Below are positions 20,202 through 31,979 of a stretch of 64,000 bases of DNA, piece by piece. The position numbers and the translations under genes are program-made. How positions within the stretch are numbered: the first letter of the stretch is position 1; every line of letters starts with the position of its first letter. Source of the DNA: Dryocosmus kuriphilus (taxonomy: Eukaryota > Arthropoda > Insecta > Hymenoptera > Cynipidae); contig CM076190.1 in the NCBI GenBank assembly GCA_038277395.1, positions 189,908,001-189,972,000 on the forward strand, read 5' to 3'. The notes under the pieces were generated by a model. It was not told the DNA's origin. It did no database searches and saw only the letters and a program-made list of their open reading frames with translations.

Positions 20202-21463
20202 CGAGGGCGGTCCTATAAGTACTTAGCCTCACCTTCCGATGGGGCTGCTATAGGAAGAGACATTTATTATCGTGTAGTATACTGTCGTAAACGGCTACTG
20301 TCCAAATTTCAGCCGAATCGGACTTGTAGTTTTGTTTTGACCGCGTGTGGAAGCTGTCGTGTCCGCGGATTTTAGAAAAGTGGAAAAGGAGCAATATCGG
20401 TCGGTGATTCGATTCTTGTTTTTGGAAGGGAAATCGCGCAGCGAAATTAAAGAGCGCTTGGATGCTGTGTACGGTGACTCTTCTCCTTCGATGGCGACCG
20501 TCAAAAATTGGTTTAACGAGTTTCAACGTGGTCGCACTTCGGTTTTTGATGAGCCACGCCCGGGTGCCCCGAAAACTGCTACCACGGAGGATAACGTGAC
20601 AAAAATCCAGGATCTCGTATTGGCAGACCGCCGATTGAAGGTCCGCGAGATAGCTGAGATAATAGGCATCTCAAACGACCATGTGGGTCATATCCTGCAT
20701 GGAATTTTGGGTATGAGAAAGCTGTCGGCGCTATAGGTGCCGCGTTTGCTGACTCCGGAAAACAAGCGCAACCGTGAGACCATTTCAGAGCAGTGTTTGA
20801 CGCTGTTTAAGCGTAATCCGAAGGAGTTTCTGCGTCGTTTCGTGACCGTCGACGAAACACGGATTCACTGGTACACACCAGAGACCAAGCAGCAGTCGAA
20901 ACAGTGGATTTCTCTAGGCGAATCTGCTCCGAAGAAATCAAAGACGGTACCATCGGCCGGAAAGGTGATGGCCACCATTTTCTGGGATTCACAAGGTGTG
21001 ACCTACATCGACTACCTGGAGAAGGGCAAAGTGATTACAGGGCTCTACTATGCCGAATTATTGGGCCGATTCGATGCCGAATTGCAGAAAAAACGGCCCC
21101 ATTTGGCGAAGAAAAAAGTGCTCTTCCACCATGACAACGCACCGGCTCACACCTCCGCCATCGCCACGGCCAAATTGGTCGAATTAGGCTACGAACTGCT
21201 GCCCCATCCACCGTATTCTCCATATTTGGCCCCGTGCGACTCCTTTTTGTTTCCAAACTTGAAAAAGTCACTCGCCGGGCAAAAATTTAAGTCGAATGAG
21301 GAGGTTATCGCCGCCACGGAGGCCTACTTTGCAGACCTCCAGAAAGCATATTTTTCAGACGGGTTAAAGAAGTTGGAACATCGCCGGGTCAAGTGTATCA
21401 AGCTAACTTTTCCAAAATTTTCGTTTATATTTTGTAGGCTAAGTACTTATTGGACCGCCCTCG
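20202..21463 (+). mobile_element. mariner element, nearly complete
   Basis: 1262 bp flanked by TA. Inverted ends: left CGAGGGCGGTCCTATAAGTA and right (inverted) CGAGGGCGGTCCAATAAGTA, continuing to CTTAGCCT, about 27 bp with one mismatch. It is inserted into array copy 6. The uninterrupted TA site is readable at about 7100-7125 (minus). It holds one transposase reading frame. Confidence 0.93.
20347..21420 (+). pseudogene. mariner transposase (D,D34D), single nonsense mutation
   Basis: Cut-and-paste transposase of the mariner family. N-terminal HTH region: VEKEQYRSVIRFLFLEGKSR through VKNWFNEFQRGRTS, then REIAEIIGIS. The WVPRLL linker is broken: TGG has become TAG at 20734-20736, after KLSAL. 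The catalytic domain follows in the same frame: VDETRIHW (first D), HHDNAPAHTS (second D) and LAPCDSFLF (third D), with exactly 34 residues between the last two. No ATG start is visible: an in-frame TGA lies at 20338 and the frame opens with GTG codons, so the start is also probably lost. The usual GDYVEK end is missing after KCIKL. Otherwise it is well preserved, so the insertion is fairly recent. Confidence 0.92.
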
Positions 21464-21539
21464 TATATCATCTAACTAACTCCTCTTCCTGTTCGGTAAA
21501 CATAAACACGATTTTGAAACGGTTATGCATTTAATTGGA

Positions 21540-21725
21540 CTGAAGATGATGTCGATGATGTTGAAGGTGACCTTTCCTATAAATATGAAATAGAAGAAGA
21601 ATTTGAAGATTGCTGGGAAGATCGGAATAAATTGGTAGATAAATTGCGTTCACTTTTACTATCTCTGCAGCTGGAAAGAGAAATAATGCACCTGAAATTA
21701 GGTCAGTGATTAATAAAATTTGAGA
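21540..21725 (+). pseudogene. Small C2H2/acidic gene, acidic and C-terminal part, copy 6
   Basis: Reads TEDDVDDVEGDLSYKYEIEE followed by a CWEDRNKLVDKLRSLL block, the longest uninterrupted acidic-to-C-terminal stretch of the family here. The C-terminus decays after 'LQLEREIMH'. The mariner lies immediately upstream. Confidence 0.5.
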
Positions 21726-22305
21726 AGTTGTTATTATTGCATAGCATAACTTTTATCAATTGAAGTTAAAGCATTAGCGATTGTTGTTTCAGTCTTTCCA
21801 ATAACTGAATTAACATTTGAAATATTGAATTGTACATTTTCTGAAGTTATAATTTAAGAATCATTTATAAAATGGAACTAACACTGTACCAAGCAATAAG
21901 TTTTACCTATAATTCAATATTATATATTATTCTTTACATTTATTTTAATGCAATAAGTCAAATAAACCCTTATGTGCACAACTGTGTATCCGGTTGCCCA
22001 CCACGTCACATTTTTATCAATTACTTTATTAAAAAGTTTTTTTCGATCTAAGGTTCCGGATCCTCGCGTTTTAGCTTTTTTAGAAGCTATTTGCTTAGTT
22101 ATATACACAAAAAGATTTTTCACATCAAAATACAGCTGCTGAAAAAAAGTAGCCCCGGGACACAACCAGGGTACCCACTAGATAAAGGATGATTTAGGTA
22201 CTTAGAAAATGAGTCCTGATACAGGTAAATATGTTATGGAGACAACATGGGTTAATAAATAAATAATTACGACAGTTTTAAGAGTGAAAATGGAGGATTT
22301 TACAT

Positions 22306-24087
22306 TTATTCAATACAATCAGAACACAATACTTTCGCTGACGAATTTTCATCGCATACAGGTTTTTTTTCGCACTTAGCACAACTCTTTCGGGCTTTTC
22401 TACGCCTTTTGATTGTTTCTTTATAACAAAGATGACAAAAACCTGTTACTTTTCTCAGAGAAGAATTATCTTGAAAGGTTTTGCTAATTCTTCACTCAAT
22501 TGACGCAAGAAAGTACGTCGCGGAATGGTTTTTCTCTTATTTTTTTATTATTTTCATAGTAAATTAGGTATGCTACAAGTGCGCCAACATATAGCGTACT
22601 GAAAAATATTGCAAGCGGCCACATCTGAGTGCGTCTGTAATTGGTATATCGGCTTACCGTTTGATCCATTGTATCAAAACCAGATTTACACTTATTATAA
22701 TAGGTAATCATGTAAGGCGTTTTCTTTCATCGGCGTTTACAGCAATATCAGAGTGCATTGTGGAAAGTAAGATTACAGCTTTGTTTTTCCTCGGTAGACA
22801 TGAGCAAAGTGCAACGTTACGTTCGTGAAAACGAAAGAGCGAAGAGTATTTAGGTCTAGATAAATTAGCAGCCATTTCTTTGGGAATAATACGCTTCTTC
22901 TTTTAAGTGTACCTGTGATAGTCAATTTCCTTGATAATAAGTGCTTAGCAAGAGAGAAAGTAGTAAAATAATTGTCCATTGTAATATTTCTTCCACTATT
23001 TTTGAATGGAGCTGCAAGTTCTTTTACAACCCTCTCTCCCTGATTTTTCTCACGAACACTGCCGACTTTACCTGTATAATTAATTCCGAACAAAGGATAC
23101 GCGTTCTCAGCGTCACAAATCCACCAAATTTTGATGCCATATTTAGCCAGCTTCGAAGAAATGTGCTGCGTAAATTTAGTATGTCCACGATAAGCATAAA
23201 ACTGCTACTCAATAATTAAATTTTCTGTCGGGGTGTACGTTTTAATCAAATTTTCATTGAACATTGTCCATACATTACGAATAGTAGCAGCTTTATCCTG
23301 TTCTGATCGTGTTCGCATCGTCAAAGCGAATAAATCGCAATAATGCACGAAATTTATATATACCCATTGTTGAACGACAAAGAGGTTAAGAAGCACTTTT
23401 CCACATTTCGCTTCCATGGTCAGTATACGGATTATTTGCCCCAGAACAAATCAAAATCCCAATAAAGGCACACATCTCTTACAAAGTCACGGGCCGCCAC
23501 GATCGAATGGAATACGGATTATTCGAGTTATAATTATCATTGACACTCTTAGCTTTTTGATTTGTATAACGAATAATGAGATCGACCATTTCAATAGCTA
23601 TAATTCCTTTAAATGTATCTCCTACCGGCAATGTTTCTGTAGATCTGCACGGACCCCTTCTTTGATACAGAAAACTGTGAGAGGCCGTTTGATAAACTTC
23701 GGACGGCGTTTTGCTCTAAACCGTTTTGTCCTTCGCAATGTACTTGTCAGCAGTTTCTGTAACCGCTTCTTCCACCCTCGCCAATATACCTACGGCTCTA
23801 CCATCGCTTCCACGCTCCTCAGTATCGGTCCTGCTTTCTTCCTTCCCTTCGGACGCCACGCTGGAAATTGCCGCGTCTGTTTCTGACACCTCGTCTATGA
23901 CGTCTTTTGGTAGCCAGTCGTCATCCTCACTCTCTTCGTCGTAATCCGAGCTGTCATTTGCGTCTCCAAGTGAATTGTTCAAATAATCCTTATTTTTAGC
24001 ACGAGTCAATCTAAATTCAATAAACATAATTTTATGATTAAAAACTGTGGCTAAAATCGAAGAAATTGCAAAAATTATACTACACAA
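22306..24087 (-). pseudogene. piggyBac-like transposase, degraded
   Basis: In order on the minus strand: acidic N-terminus (SSDYDEESEDDDWLPKDVID), the conserved entry region, then PTENLII followed by a stop where the family has the catalytic DEQ motif. QFYAYRGHTKF, KYGIKIWWICDAENAYPLFG, NITMDNYFTTFSLA (second Asp) and YYNKCKSGFDTMDQ (third catalytic region) follow. The C-terminal Cys-rich domain (FCHLCYK, CAKCEKKPVC, CSDCIE) ends at a stop at 22306-22308. Several frame breaks and stops (for example at 22496 and near 23208) make it inactive. The start near 24087 is approximate. The family performs seamless cut-and-paste, usually at TTAA. Confidence 0.9.
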
Positions 24088-24651
24088 TAAGCCTTACCTT
24101 GTAAATTAAGAACGTGGCAAATGGTTTTGAACGACGAAAAGTTCATTAATATCTTGTATAAACAACGCTTAGTAAGGCTTGATCAATCATAATAGCATTT
24201 AAAAATGAAATAGGTGTTAATTCTCATCTCATCGATGTTAATACTACTATCAGGCGGCTTGACGCTCAACGGCACTGTCGACATTCGTTGCTATACACGT
24301 CCGCTCCCTTTCACTAGACACTTCTGAATGAGCCGCAGTTATGTTAAAGGGCCCCGATGCTGTAGTAATAAAGGTGCACCACGCTACTACCTTTACTGCT
24401 AACATTGCGAATATCTGCCGACCGCAGAATAAGAAAACTGACCGCGTCACCCGCGGAGCGCCCGAAACCTCTGCTCCGATTTCTATTCAAGGCGACTGAG
24501 TTGTGCTATGTAACATGTAAATAGCCCAAATACTTTCTATTTACGTTCAGCTATTAAATTGAATCGATTTTAGACGATTTCAAATACATTTGTACTTAAA
24601 ATCTAGTCAAAACCAGAGGTGGGTACCCGGATACCCGGGTTGCGCATTAGT

Positions 24652-24671
24652 GGGGGGGGGGGGGGGGGGGG
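24652..24671 (+). repeat. G20 homopolymer
   Basis: Twenty consecutive G just inside the right end of the piggyBac-like element. The length is likely to be unstable or an assembly estimate. Confidence 0.85.
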
Positions 24672-24696
24672 AGTTTGTTGTGCACATAAGGGTAAA

Positions 24697-25190
24697 TCTA
24701 ATTTTCAAAACGTATTTGTATTCTTTAACTGCTCTTACCTGAATTAATTTTAGTTTTGAGTGCATGAGAGACTCATCGCATTTTTAAGGCTTGCCCTACC
24801 GATAGAAATCACTGGAAAATGCCTGGAGATTCTCAGGCCGGAGAAGTTTCTGAGACGCAGGCTCTCAGGTAGCAGTTTTTAAAGTTTCAGGTAGGGCTCT
24901 TAAATGGCCTGAAAGCTCGTAAATCCCAAATCTCTTAGACCTCAGACTATCTCCAGAGACGAAATCATTCAAATAGAGCCTGAAGAAAGCCTGAAACCGT
25001 CCTGAGAACACGCCTGAGAATATCCTGAGATTTTCTATCGGCAGAGTGTACCATATGATTTAGTGTGCGTAACAATTAAATCCATCATTTTTCAGTACCT
25101 ACTTGTTTCAACTACTTAATGATCGTCCACACGCTTCTTTTAAAACACCTCCACTTCCCCCTCCATCATTTCTTGGCCTTCACGCTTATA
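24697..25190 (-). pseudogene. Convergent ORF relic, copy 6 (split by a MITE)
   Basis: Matches 13370-13560: 'cgtatttgtattctttaactgctcttacctgaatta' and, after the MITE, 'ccatatgatttagtgtg' and 'tacctacttgtttcaactacttaatgatc'. Stops are present. It continues array copy 6 beyond the piggyBac-like element. Confidence 0.4.
24794..25046. mobile_element. Short MITE, TIR CYCTRCCGATAGAAA
   Basis: 253 bp. Left CCCTACCGATAGAAA, right inverted CTCTGCCGATAGAAA. The interior has repeated 'cctgag' and 'ctcagg' words. TG may be duplicated at both ends. The uninterrupted paralogue is readable near 6505-6525 (minus: AAAGCTTGTAGCATATGATC). Confidence 0.6.
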
Positions 25191-25359
25191 CATTTTAATA
25201 GTTGATTGAGATTAATTTCTGTGTTAATATCATCAATAACAAACTTGCTTATACCTTTATGCAAGAAATCGACAACTTCGCCTAATTAGGATAGAAATCA
25301 ATAGTATAGGTTTATTTAAAAGATAAGTTTCACACCTAGTAAAAAAAACAAACAAATGT

Positions 25360-25445
25360 AGTTACAACTACAAGAAAAGCAGCGTGGTCCATGGTGGCGC
25401 TATCTATTCGTTACTAATCTAGTTAGACGTGTTATCCTTGAATTA
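25360..25445 (+). pseudogene. EKQR segment relic
   Basis: Reads LQLQEKQRGPWWRYLFVTNL and LELDSF, the third copy of the motif seen at 7777-8031 and 13780-13865. It marks the end of the second array copy. Confidence 0.4.
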
Positions 25446-25539
25446 GATTCATTCTAATCAATGTTTTAATCTTTAACCTAGTACCTCAAGGAAAGTTGAA
25501 TTTGGTTTAACTTATGTTTACTTTAGTTTTCTCATGGAA

Positions 25540-27070
25540 ATTTCGCATTCCGAAATGCTCTTGCTCTCAGGATCTGGTTATTGACTCCTCGAGATCAGCC
25601 GACTGTCAGACATCACGCTAAAAGTAAAATCAACGATACCGACCACGATGATTGTGATGACGGGGTTCAAAGTATTGGTATACCGAATATTTCCACGAGC
25701 AACATGTCGCTTAACACTTGTGGCTTTTTTTCTTCCAATACATTTACTTTCGTCAAATTAGGTTAAGAGATGACACTGTCACATTAGGTTAAGGTTTTAC
25801 TATATAAATTTAGGTTAAAAACTATTTTCATAAATGAACAAAACGTTCAAGGAAAGCATCAGTAAAAATTTATTTATTTAAACACGTTCACTTAGTTAAG
25901 TTGATAGGATAATTAAGTATAAGCAATAAGAAGTTATAATTTCATACACTTTCCCCTTTGTTTTAAACCTGTAGCCTGTAGTTTGGCAACCCGCCTAACA
26001 AGAAGGAAGAAGAATTTTTGGCTTGAGCTTGTATTGGAAGATAGAATGTGGAAATCTCATGCATGCCATCTACGTAAAAGTTTCTAGCGTGTTCGGCTGG
26101 TATCGCAGGGTTTATCCCACATGCATGTTTCTAGAAGCTTCGAGAATAAAAGTTCTTACTGAGCGAATACTGCAGGAACAATCCTTGATACCATTCTGGA
26201 AATAACTTATCGAGAGGTGGCATTGAAATGAACAATTATCATCTTTCGGTTACTGACTAATTTTAAAAACACTTATCCTGGGACAGAGCTCTGCACTCGA
26301 ACTGTGATTTTACATACATTTAGCCTGGAACAGAACACTGCTTCTGTCACACACTAACCTACCGTACTTATTTACTATCTGAACCAGTTCTACCGACCGA
26401 GTTGTTGGGGAAGTCTCATAGCTATACTGTCGTCATCTACTGCCGGTATAAGCTTATCGACTGATTGGGTGAACCATTATCGCCTGCCGGTTACTGACTA
26501 GTTTTAAAAACATTTAGCCTGGAACAGAATCCTACACTCGAACTGCCGTTTTAACAGAGACTTTTTACACACATTTAGCCTGGAACAAAACCCTGCACCC
26601 GTCGCTTACCAAACCACAGCAAATGTTTACTAATCGACCCTGTTTTACGACCGAGCAATCCAGTGTGTCCGGATAGACATACCTCAACTACTCTTGTACG
26701 ACTTATTTATAAATAATTTAAACATTATGTCACTGTCTTCAGTGCCGTCTTCAGCAAAATTATTTACAGTAAATTCCGAAAAATTATTATCAAATATTTC
26801 TTCTCCAAGGAGCTTAAATAATTACAGAAACGTTTCACATCTTTTATTTGAGTCGCTTTGAGTCCAGTTCGAAGTGGAGAACTTTTTGCAAGATCTTTTA
26901 GTTTAAGACTACTGGTAAAAAAAAAATGGCTGTCTTCTCCAGTTATCAACTCACCAATTGCTACTCTTAAAATATAAAACAGAATTGCCTGATATTTTCC
27001 AAACAACTTCTTTGAATCCTACTGAAAATTTAGGTGACGGTTAATTTTAATTTTGAGAACCTAATTTGCA
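25540..27070 (-). repeat. Repeat A, copy 3
   Basis: Inverted relative to 4090-5110 and collinear with 32120-33430: tail block first, then two ~240-bp units with 'tttagcctggaacagaa'. A piece equivalent to 33340-33425 ('aaaacagaattgcctg', 'ctactgaaaatttaggt') follows near 26970-27045. No coding content. Confidence 0.7.
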
Positions 27071-28630
27071 CCACGAGAAGAATAAAAATCGTTGTAAAAT
27101 TTTAGCGACAGGTTATTGAAATTCTATAAATTCAGTTGTTCTTCTTATACGATAGTGCATATTTCCTGAAATTTTAATAAAAAAATTCCTACTATTGTTG
27201 AATTTACGGTGAGTTGAACAGAAAAAATTTGTATTTCGTGATTACAGAAAAAAGTAACATTTTCTTGATTATTTCGAAAACTAATGGGGCTATCGCATTT
27301 TTTTTAAAGTTCTATAAATATGCGCAAAATCGAATTTCCTACAAAGATATCTAGTTATAAAGTTAAAATTGGACGTGGAAAGGAATATCACGTAGGGGCC
27401 AAGAAAACGACATTTCGGGTGTACCCCCTTTTGATCGCCAGCGGTTCAACTATACAAATATAGACATATTACACGTCATATGACATCGAAACTGTAGACA
27501 AGGTTGTTGTTTACAAAATAAATTTTCCAGACTCAAAGATGGTAACACTCTGCAAGATCCAGTTTTGGAAAGAATATTTTTACTTACTGTTCATTCTTAT
27601 CAATTTATTAAATTTGAAACACATACATAAGTCGCAGCTTTACAAAAAAGATGTATCTGATTCCCCAGAATCAATTAAGATGCAAAGTTTGCTAGAAACC
27701 TAAAATTAGTTTAGGGAAATAATTTACTGCTGAATATTGTTCTTAAGTAAACTGAAATTACACTAAATTCAAGCTGAAGTATACCTAGAAACAATACCGG
27801 AACACCATTTGACATGACCACAGCATCCACTTTCTGTGAAAGTTGGTCCCTTTTTTGTCTCCTGTTTTTGTCAATCAAAATGCCGTAAACCTAAAATCAC
27901 ATTAATTGACCAATCATTCAAGCTACCCTTCTTCATGTTTTAAAACTCTTGCTGCAATTATTGGCAGCCGAATTTGATGACATCCTTCCTAATTTTGGAA
28001 AGAAAACGATTTACTGTTTAATCCTTCTATATTATGATCAATAATTGCAGTGACTGACAAAAAGTATTTTTAGCTGGTTCTATGCAGAATTTATTATATT
28101 ATTTTATTATCTTATAATTTTAAATTAGTTTTCGTTTACGAGGCTCGTTCACCTAAAGTCTTAATCAATATGAAACTCCTGGGTGCAATTTTCGCTCTTG
28201 AAATCCGTGAAAAAATTTCTGAAAATACAATTACATGTTTAGTGCTAAACTTTAAGAATGCGTTTCATTCCTTTACCTACTTTGAGCGCAGATATCTTGG
28301 TATTTTGAAATGGATTTTCATTGACGAGGCTGCTACTTCAATTCTGAAAATTAAATAAAATTTATTTTCTAAATGTACGAGTGGATACTTGTATAAAATT
28401 TACATTTTAAAAATGTATTGTTATTCATATTATATATATATTATAAAGATATGTGACACTTACCTGAATTTGTAATCCAGACTTCGCATCTTTCGCCGTT
28501 TTGTGCAGGAAAACGGAATAATTGTTTTCCTTCAGACTTTCTATTTTGACAACCCTTGTATTGGCACTGATCGAAGTCATTTGAAATTTTGAAAACCTGA
28601 AAAATAAAAAAAATAAACACGCCCCCGACC
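27071..28630. other. No recognisable gene
   Basis: AT-rich. One open frame at 28170-28358 (62 residues) has no motif and no sign of conservation elsewhere in the window. I see no repeat ends. Confidence 0.5.
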
Positions 28631-28637
28631 CCATAAA

Positions 28638-28641
<4 letters not shown>

Positions 28642-28671
<30 letters not shown>

Positions 28672-28672
28672 A
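28642..28672. repeat. (CA)n microsatellite
   Basis: About 15 CA units. Overlapping open frames on the minus strand are translations of the repeat and are not genes. Confidence 0.9.
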
Positions 28673-28914
28673 CCTCTTCATTCATTCTCTCACCCTCTCA
28701 TGCTCTCACTCATCAACCTTATTCACACACGACCCTTTTTTTAATTTTTCACAAAACTTGATAACTAAGGCGATATTTACGTAAAACACTTCCGGTGATA
28801 TTGAGTCAATCAAAAAATGCTTTAAAGGTTTCTGGGGAATATATCATGAAAACCACACAAAACCTAATAATTATTATAAGTAGTATAGCTGGTGGCGTTT
28901 TGGATATAAGTGCC

Positions 28915-29680
28915 TACCTTACCGGCTTTCTAGAACTTCGAAGCCGTTCGAGAGCTGAAGTGGTTAATGTCCGTGCTAAGCTTCTAGAGCGTTCGGCGTG
29001 ACGTCACTAAGCACGAAATTGGTGAAAACAACATCCCCACCCCCCCCTCCAACGCCCATAAGTTTCTAGAATATTCTCGATGATATAATTTACTACGCAA
29101 TTGCGACACATGAAATTGATGATAAACAACGTCCCCTTCCCCCTCAACCCCTTCTATCCCCGAATCAGCTTCTAGAAATTCTCTCGATGATCTCATTAAA
29201 CTACGTATCAAAACATTGAATTGTGGACGCGTTTGAACCTGTAGAACCTTCTAGAACTTTAAGCTAAAGAGGTGAATATATCTCTCCACTCTCTCTCTCC
29301 CATTAGCTTCTAGAAGTAATGCAGCGTATTTGCGAGAAAAGAATTTTTCGATAACAACTTCAAGGTCACTGATGAATTGCGTTTGGAAACGTTTAATGGC
29401 AGACGCGTCTGAGCATGTAGAAAATTCTAGAACTTTAAGATAAAGAGGTGAATATATCTCTCTTCCTCAGTCTCCATTAGCTTCTAGAAAATATGCATGA
29501 TGATATCATTATACTACGTAAAGACGATACTTGAAATTGAGGAAAACAACTTCCTCTTCTCCCTCCCCCCTTCTAAAATCCCAAATGCTTCTAGGAATTC
29601 CCACGATGATCTCATTAAACAACGCATGTCATTTATGTTTGAAAAAGTTATAATCGCAGACTTGTCTAGACTTTAAATGA
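28915..29680. repeat. TTCTAGAA-rich tandem repeat, HSE-like
   Basis: Diverged higher-order tandem repeat. Units of about 110 bp contain 'gcttctagaa...tcgatgatctcattaaactacg'. A longer unit of about 170-240 bp contains 'cgcgtctgaacctgtagaa' and 'tctagaactttaagctaaagaggtgaatatatctctc'. At least nine TTCTAG(A/G) cores occur. One (TTCTAGAATATTC at 29063-29075) is a perfect three-unit heat-shock element (TTCnnGAAnnTTC). No gene overlaps. Whether this is regulatory or just satellite is unknown. Confidence 0.6.
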
Positions 29681-30714
29681 GTGCGTTTACCTCTATATAC
29701 ATATCATATATACAATAGGCAAAGCAATCCAGACGCATGCAAGCACAAGATTGAGATTTCTCTCCACTCCCCCGCGATCTTTCGATGAGAGATTCGGTAC
29801 CATCGCAGCGGTCCTTCGTTCCCCACTCTTCATTCTTTCTCTCCATAACACATTAGAACTACTCGCTATCATACTCCCCATATCCCTACTCTAACTAGGC
29901 TTAATTCGTCGTCAATCTCGCCTACACCGTACACTTCTCATGTGAAGAATTTTTGTCACTTCATAGTTTACATTTCAGAATCCAAGTGCCCTCATTGCTT
30001 ATATTACAATTTCGTAAATTGACGGCTCGAATGTTCTAACCGCCTAAGCGAAAGATAAACAGTTCTCTGATCAGTCTGTTATAATGGCTTTTTGTCGACA
30101 ATCTAATATTTCATATAAGATTTGTATATCTAGCTATCAAACTCTATATTCTACGCGTAAATGATCCTAACTCAGTAATATTAAATTTCTTCTGCTTAAG
30201 CATTACTAGCGCAACCCAATATATTAAGAATAATGATTTTACTATCTCTAAAGCTACTGTGTAATATAGTTTATTAGAAAATATTTGTAGCCAATCAACT
30301 AGTATATGGGTAAAAACTTCATCTAAAGAAATGAATCCTTTCTAATGGTCAGGGCTTACATGTTGCATGGCACAATAATGTAAAATTAGAGAATAATTAT
30401 TATCTCAGAAATTATTAAAGAATATGCGAACATACTTAGTGATAAAGTTCTCGAGGGTGGCATATTACAGTAAAGAGTCTGGTAAACGTGTTTCTTCAAC
30501 ATCAGATTTTTTTATCTGAATAATAACAATAATAATATAGTATCGACATTTCCGAAGTTTGACATAAAAGACTACATGAATTTTATTAAGAGCTTGCACA
30601 TTATGCTTTCGAGATTTAGCATAAAATAAAAAACAAGTCTCTCTGTTCTTGCCTTAGCTTGCAGTATGATATCTAAAAAACATTTTACTCATTTTTTGAT
30701 AAAATCAAAGACTG
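29681..30714. other. No recognisable gene
   Basis: 29693-29881 is open on the minus strand (62 residues, somewhat GC-richer than its surroundings) but shows no domain. The rest is AT-rich and featureless to my reading. Confidence 0.45.
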
Positions 30715-31030
30715 ATCAATGTAAGCCTTATATTTTACGAAATTCTTTAAAAAATGTTACATCATATTCCTAAAATGCTATAGCATAGTTTCACAATGTT
30801 TAAATAATATGTTTGTCAATGAAAAATCGAAGAGTGAACTGATAATCGTAAAAAATAAATCCTCAATTTATAAAAATTTGGCAACGTTAATAGCGTGATT
30901 CTCGGGAAAAGGGTTCATGTCTATGCTAAATAAAAGATAAAGTGAAGAAAAATTGTACAGTTCAGAATATACAAAAAGAATTTAAAGTCTTACCAACGTA
31001 TTATTGAGACTTTTAACATTTCTCATTGCA
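30715..31030 (+). repeat. Direct duplication, unit 1
   Basis: About 315 bp repeated at 31465-31775 with moderate divergence (shared blocks 'tgtttgtcaatgaaaa', 'taatagcgtgattctc', 'tttaacatttctcat'). The period is about 750 bp. No coding content. Confidence 0.75.
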
Positions 31031-31402
31031 TTGCATGATATTAGACTTTAAAATAAGTGCGTCGTTTTTAACCTACTCCTGGTATCACATTTTTCAAGAT
31101 AAACTACTGCAATATAACTTTATTAAATAAGTGTTGAGACTCGTCTGTCAGTAAAGATCAAAGGGAGAAACACTAAGGAATTAATAAAGAGATAATATTA
31201 GATGCATAGCTATGGAGTCTTTAAACAATTTATTTAGTTATAAATTTTAAACCCAACCCACGCCAGACTTATGTTTTGTCCAATTCTTTGAAAATATGCC
31301 ATCAGCTTCCAGTCAGCAAATATCAAAAAAAAAGGAATCCAATAAGGAATTAGTTAACGAAAAAGCAAAAAAGTAACTGGAGAGGAGTCATGCATACTTA
31401 TG

Positions 31403-31403
<1 letters not shown>

Positions 31404-31437
<34 letters not shown>
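31404..31437. repeat. (TA)n microsatellite
   Basis: About 17 TA units between the two direct-repeat units. Confidence 0.9.
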
Positions 31438-31440
<3 letters not shown>

Positions 31441-31464
31441 ATTTAATTTGTTAATAAAATCAGA

Positions 31465-31775
31465 ATGATCAACATAAGTCTTATGTCTGACAAAGTTCTT
31501 TAAAAATATTACAATATATTCCTAAAATACTATAACAAAGTTTTAGAATATTTAATTAATGTGTTTGTCAATGAAAAGGCGAAAAGTGAATCGATAATCG
31601 TAAACAATAAGTCCTCCATTTATAGAAATTTGCAACATTAATAGCGTGATTCTCAGAAAAAGGATTCACGTCTATGCTGAAAAATAATGTGAAGAGCAAT
31701 TTTACAGTTCAGAAAATACAAAAAGAGTTTAAGGTCTAACCTACGTATTTGTGTGATTTTTAACATTTCTCATCA
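31465..31775 (+). repeat. Direct duplication, unit 2
   Basis: Second copy of 30715-31030, same orientation. Confidence 0.75.
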
Positions 31776-31906
31776 AGGCTATTACAGAGCTGGCTAACTG
31801 CCGACTCAAGAGAGTCAGCTGTTGCGAACGGAGCATGCACATATCCCATTTACTCGTCTGGGACAGAGTATGTTTATTTCTCTGTCACTCTTTCCCTTTT
31901 CGCTCT

Positions 31907-31979
31907 GGGCTTTTCAACATCCGCCGACCAACAACCCACACTCCGCTCGGGTCGCAAGCGTGGCGGATGCTGAAAAGCC
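31907..31979. repeat. Hairpin, 18/19-bp stem
   Basis: GGGCTTTTCAACATCCGCC and, after about 36 nt, GGCGGATGCTGAAAAGCCC. The surrounding 31790-32000 is GC-richer than its flanks. Probably a MITE core or structured insert. No TIR/TSD pair was identified. Confidence 0.6.

Larger units (their letters stand above)
21967..24692 (-). mobile_element. piggyBac-like element with TAAA duplication
   Basis: 2726 bp with 16-bp inverted ends CCCTTATGTGCACAAC, flanked on both sides by TAAA (21963-21966 and 24693-24696). The array paralogues at about 8300 (minus) and 13360 (plus) show the empty sequence with a single TAAA. It encodes a transposase on the minus strand. A run of 20 G (24652-24671) lies close to the transposase-proximal end. 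Confidence 0.88.

Noticed and set aside
28425..28685. Open frames encoding poly-Cys/Val
   Set aside because: Translation of the CA/TG microsatellite.
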